Source: Thermogemmatispora sp. (GTDB lineage: Bacteria > Chloroflexota > Ktedonobacteria > Ktedonobacterales > Ktedonobacteraceae). From it: a stretch of 37,084 nucleotides of DNA. A program made the position numbers and the translations under genes. Shown here piece after piece: positions 35,256 through 37,084 of the stretch (positions are counted from its first letter, which is position 1; every line of letters begins with the position of its first letter). The stretch covers positions 1-37,084 of the forward strand of contig NZ_JADGIA010000025.1 in the NCBI RefSeq assembly GCF_019683635.1, written 5' to 3'. The notes below the pieces were generated by a model. It saw only the letters and a program-made list of their open reading frames with translations. It searched no databases and was not told the origin of the DNA.

Positions 35256-35762
35256 TCACCCTCGTTCGCTTGCAGGGCGATGACGTCGGCGTTTGGGCTG
35301 GGAAGAGAGCGGTGCTTCTGTTGGTAGTGCCAGCAGATCATCAACCAGGCGGCGAAAAAGCGTGACCAGGAGCAGCCAGTCTTGCTCGTCCCAGCGCGCG
35401 AGGACGGGTTGTAGAAGCCGCTCACGCGCCGCTTGCAATCTTTGTACGATTTCCTCTCCTTGAGCTGTCAGCGTGACCTTGCGTTCGCGTCTATCGCGCT
35501 GTTCAGGAGCACGCGTGACCAGCCCCTGCCGCTCTAAGACCGCAACCTGCCGGCTCACCGTGCTGTGATCGCGGTCAACCACCCCGGCAAGTTCCATAAT
35601 CCCTACCACTTGACGACGACCGATGGCAACAAGTAAGCGCAAGAGGGACCTCTCAACGACGATGCCGGCTTCTCGATAAAGGGCTTGATCGCGCTCTGGC
35701 TCATTGATCAGGCCGATGAGATCAAAAAGAGCCTCATAGAATCGGCGAATGCTTTCGTCCAT
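35256..35762 (-). CDS. MarR-family transcriptional regulator
   Basis: A 168-residue winged-helix repressor. The recognition helix region is VDRDHSTVSRQVAVLERQG (about 62-80), followed by the wing LVTRAPEQRDRRERKVTLT (81-99) and a C-terminal dimer helix. The tail is Lys/Arg-rich. The ATG at 35762 is chosen by family length; longer frames run into promoter sequence. A TATACT -10 box ends eight bases before this ATG, so the mRNA is probably leaderless or almost so. It is divergent from the oxidoreductase gene, with two matching operators between them, which strongly suggests autoregulation and control of the oxidoreductase. The inducing compound is unknown. Confidence 0.93.
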   Translation of the reverse strand: MDESIRRFYEALFDLIGLINEPERDQALYREAGIVVERSLLRLLVAIGRRQVVGIMELAGVVDRDHSTVSRQVAVLERQGLVTRAPEQRDRRERKVTLTAQGEEIVQRLQAARERLLQPVLARWDEQDWLLLVTLFRRLVDDLLALPTEAPLSSQPKRRRHRPASERG

Positions 35763-35765
35763 GTG

Positions 35766-35780
35766 CGTGTAGTATACACG
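35766..35780. promoter_or_regulatory. MarR operator 1
   Basis: A perfect inverted repeat, CGTGTA-N3-TACACG. It overlaps the regulator's own TATACT -10 box and ends four bases from its start codon, so binding should repress the regulator. Confidence 0.78.
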
Positions 35781-35799
35781 GACCTCCTTGACATGTCCA
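35771..35799 (-). promoter_or_regulatory. Promoter of the MarR gene
   Basis: On the minus strand TGGACA (complement of 35794-35799) and TATACT (complement of 35771-35776) each match five of six, with a 17-base spacer. The start lies at or within a few bases of the ATG at 35762. Confidence 0.75.
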
Positions 35800-35816
35800 T
35801 ACTGAACAGCTAGCAT
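35788..35816 (+). promoter_or_regulatory. Promoter of the MDR-type oxidoreductase gene
   Basis: TTGACA at 35788-35793 is perfect; TAGCAT at 35811-35816 is the -10, spacing 17. Its -35 abuts the -35 of the divergent MarR promoter. Confidence 0.78.
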
Positions 35817-35821
35817 AGATG

Positions 35822-35836
35822 CGTGTAAAATACACG
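35822..35836. promoter_or_regulatory. MarR operator 2
   Basis: The same perfect CGTGTA-N3-TACACG palindrome, 56 bases from operator 1. It covers the predicted start site of the oxidoreductase transcript. Confidence 0.78.
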
Positions 35837-35865
35837 TATCTGCCCAGAGAGGAGGAGAAAACTGA

Positions 35866-36840
35866 ATGAAGGCAGCTCTGATTGTCACATTTGGAGAGGC
35901 GCCAGTCTATAGTGACTTTCCTGAGCCTGTGCCGGCTGAGGATGAGGTGCTGATCCGGGTCAGTGCGGCGGCGCTTACGCCTTTGACGCGCAGCCGAGCG
36001 GCTGGCCGCCATTACACATCGGCAGGGAGTCTACCACTGATCCCTGGCATAGATGGAGTAGGCTACCTGGCTGATGGACGTCGTGTCTACTTTGGAGCGC
36101 CCCGGACTCCCTTCGGCAGTTTAGCTGAGTGCACAGTTGTCAAGAAGGGGCATTATGTTCCTGTGCCGGATCATTTAGATGATATCACGGCTGCAGCCCT
36201 GGCCAATCCCGGCGTGTCCTCCTGGCTTGCTTTGCAAGAGCGTGCCCGGCTGAAGCCAGGTGAAACGGTGCTGATTAATGGCGCCACGGGCATAGCTGGA
36301 CGACTGGCTATTCCTATTGCCAGATATCTGGGCGCCTCCAGAATCATTGTCACTGGGCGTAACGAGGAGATCCTGCGCTCCCTTGCTTCTCAGGGAACTG
36401 ATGTTGTATTGTCATTACGACAAGATGACGATCGATTGCTAGAGATCTTCAAGGATGTCTTTCGTGAGGGGATCGATGTGGTCCTTGATTATCTCTGGGG
36501 ACCCAGCGCCGAGCGGTTACTGCTGGCTGCTGCGCTGGCGGCGATGGAAGAGAGGCCAGTACGCTTTGTGCAAGTTGGCTCGATCAGTGGTGAAACGATC
36601 ACTCTGCCGGCCGCTGTCCTACGTGCTGCTCCCATCCTATTGCTCGGCTCGGGCATTGGCAGCATTCCACTCCAGCGCATGCTTGAGGGGGTGGCTGCGC
36701 TGTTTGAAGCCAACGCCTCGCTCAGATTGACTGTGCCGACCACTACCAGGCTTCTCTCGGAGGTCATGACTGCCTGGTCCCCTCAGAAGGAGGCTCAGCA
36801 CACACGGACAGTCTTCCTGATAAGCTCTGGCAGACCTTGA
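35866..36840 (+). CDS. MDR-family quinone oxidoreductase-like protein
   Basis: A 324-residue medium-chain dehydrogenase/reductase, probably NADPH-dependent. The N-terminal half is the catalytic GroES-like domain (MKAALIVTFGEAPVYSDFPEP, IPGIDGVGYLADGRRVYFGAP), and the nucleotide-binding loop is NGATGIAG at 138-145. The structural-zinc Cys cluster and catalytic zinc ligands of alcohol dehydrogenases are absent, so a zinc-free quinone or enone reductase is likely. GAGGAGG lies about 10 bases before the ATG. It is controlled from a short region with two operators shared with the divergent MarR gene, which suggests a role in detoxifying a reactive carbonyl, quinone or similar compound. Confidence 0.92.
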   Translation: MKAALIVTFGEAPVYSDFPEPVPAEDEVLIRVSAAALTPLTRSRAAGRHYTSAGSLPLIPGIDGVGYLADGRRVYFGAPRTPFGSLAECTVVKKGHYVPVPDHLDDITAAALANPGVSSWLALQERARLKPGETVLINGATGIAGRLAIPIARYLGASRIIVTGRNEEILRSLASQGTDVVLSLRQDDDRLLEIFKDVFREGIDVVLDYLWGPSAERLLLAAALAAMEERPVRFVQVGSISGETITLPAAVLRAAPILLLGSGIGSIPLQRMLEGVAALFEANASLRLTVPTTTRLLSEVMTAWSPQKEAQHTRTVFLISSGRP

Positions 36841-36920
36841 TTCTCTTTCCCTGCTTATTGGCGTTTGAGTGGAGGGCGCCCGGAAGAATGCTGAGATCAA
36901 GACGATTAATCGGGGTGTGT
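36841..36920. other. Short intergenic gap
   Basis: No supported element between the oxidoreductase stop and the synthetase relic. Confidence 0.5.
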
Positions 36921-36992
36921 GTGCGGTGGATGCGTATCCGCGATACTGGCGATCTGGCGGTCATGGATGCCGAGGAGTTCTATCGGCGGTAA
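36921..36992 (+). pseudogene. Relic of a second acyl-CoA synthetase gene
   Basis: The frame reads RWM...TGDLAVMDA and stops at a TAA at 36990-36992. It matches the [16 protein letters not shown] segment of the intact synthetase at 34597-34641. Bases 36948-36973 are identical to 34613-34638 over 26 positions. After that the similarity ends. No start, P-loop or C-terminal part is present, so it is a fragment. Confidence 0.72.
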
Positions 36993-37033
36993 GGAGTGAG
37001 CGTCATCGTTGGCCAAGCTTGATGAATCCGGTA

Positions 37034-37057
37034 CCAGGAGAGTAGCTGCTCCCCTGG
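37034..37057 (+). terminator. Terminator like that of the acyl-CoA synthetase gene
   Basis: CCAGGAGAG and CTCCCCTGG pair with one mismatch around a six-base loop, followed by CACTTATTTTATT. Sequence and order resemble the terminator at 35071-35099. Confidence 0.65.
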
Positions 37058-37084
37058 CACTTATTTTATTGGCTGGCCTTCTGG

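Overview
The window reads as ordinary chromosome from a GC-rich bacterium. Gene content and style (PASTA-type Ser/Thr kinase with a long Pro/Ser/Thr tail, XRE regulator fused to a GAF-like region, Pro-rich single-pass membrane proteins, XdhC/CoxI factor, SelB, trehalose synthesis) best fit the Chloroflexota, most likely class Ktedonobacteria (Thermogemmatispora-like). That placement is by familiarity, not by a search. No tRNA, rRNA, CRISPR array, insertion sequence or prophage was found.

Layout. 1-9.5 kb: methyltransferase (-), XRE/GAF regulator (+), Pro-rich membrane protein (+), excisionase-type HTH protein (-), orphan OmpR-type response regulator (-), cytidine deaminase (+), YbdK-type carboxylate-amine ligase (+), ribosomal protein L9 (+). 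9.5-15.7 kb: a minus-strand acyl-CoA operon read as lipoprotein propeller, CoA-transferase alpha, CoA-transferase beta, enoyl-CoA hydratase, thiolase, with an XdhC-family gene upstream. 15.8-17.5 kb: a small, possibly frameshifted gene, then a two-gene operon for a Rad52/ERF-like single-strand annealing candidate whose promoter carries a GAAC-N4-GTTC palindrome on the start site. 17.6-24.1 kb (-): alpha/beta-hydrolase with Gly at the nucleophile position, enolase, HisC with an unknown membrane protein, RNase PH. 24.5-28.3 kb: convergent trehalose-6-phosphate synthase and phosphatase, then a TerC/YjbE-type membrane protein. 28.5-33 kb (-): PASTA kinase and SelB. 33.2-37 kb: acyl-CoA synthetase, a MarR regulator divergent from an MDR-type oxidoreductase with two identical-half-site operators, and a relic of a second acyl-CoA synthetase with its terminator.

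How genes work together. The 9.5-14.6 kb operon activates a carboxylic acid by CoA transfer, hydrates an enoyl-CoA and cleaves a 3-oxoacyl-CoA, so it looks like a short degradation pathway for a dicarboxylic or ring-derived acid. OtsA and OtsB together make trehalose. The MarR protein very likely controls itself and the divergent oxidoreductase. The annealing-protein operon looks damage-inducible. Most other genes are single housekeeping units.

The most interesting signals are the SOS-like box with the annealing-protein operon, the paired MarR operators, the Ser-to-Gly hydrolase, the synthetase relic, and the promoter-led small gene that needs a +1 shift at UGA.
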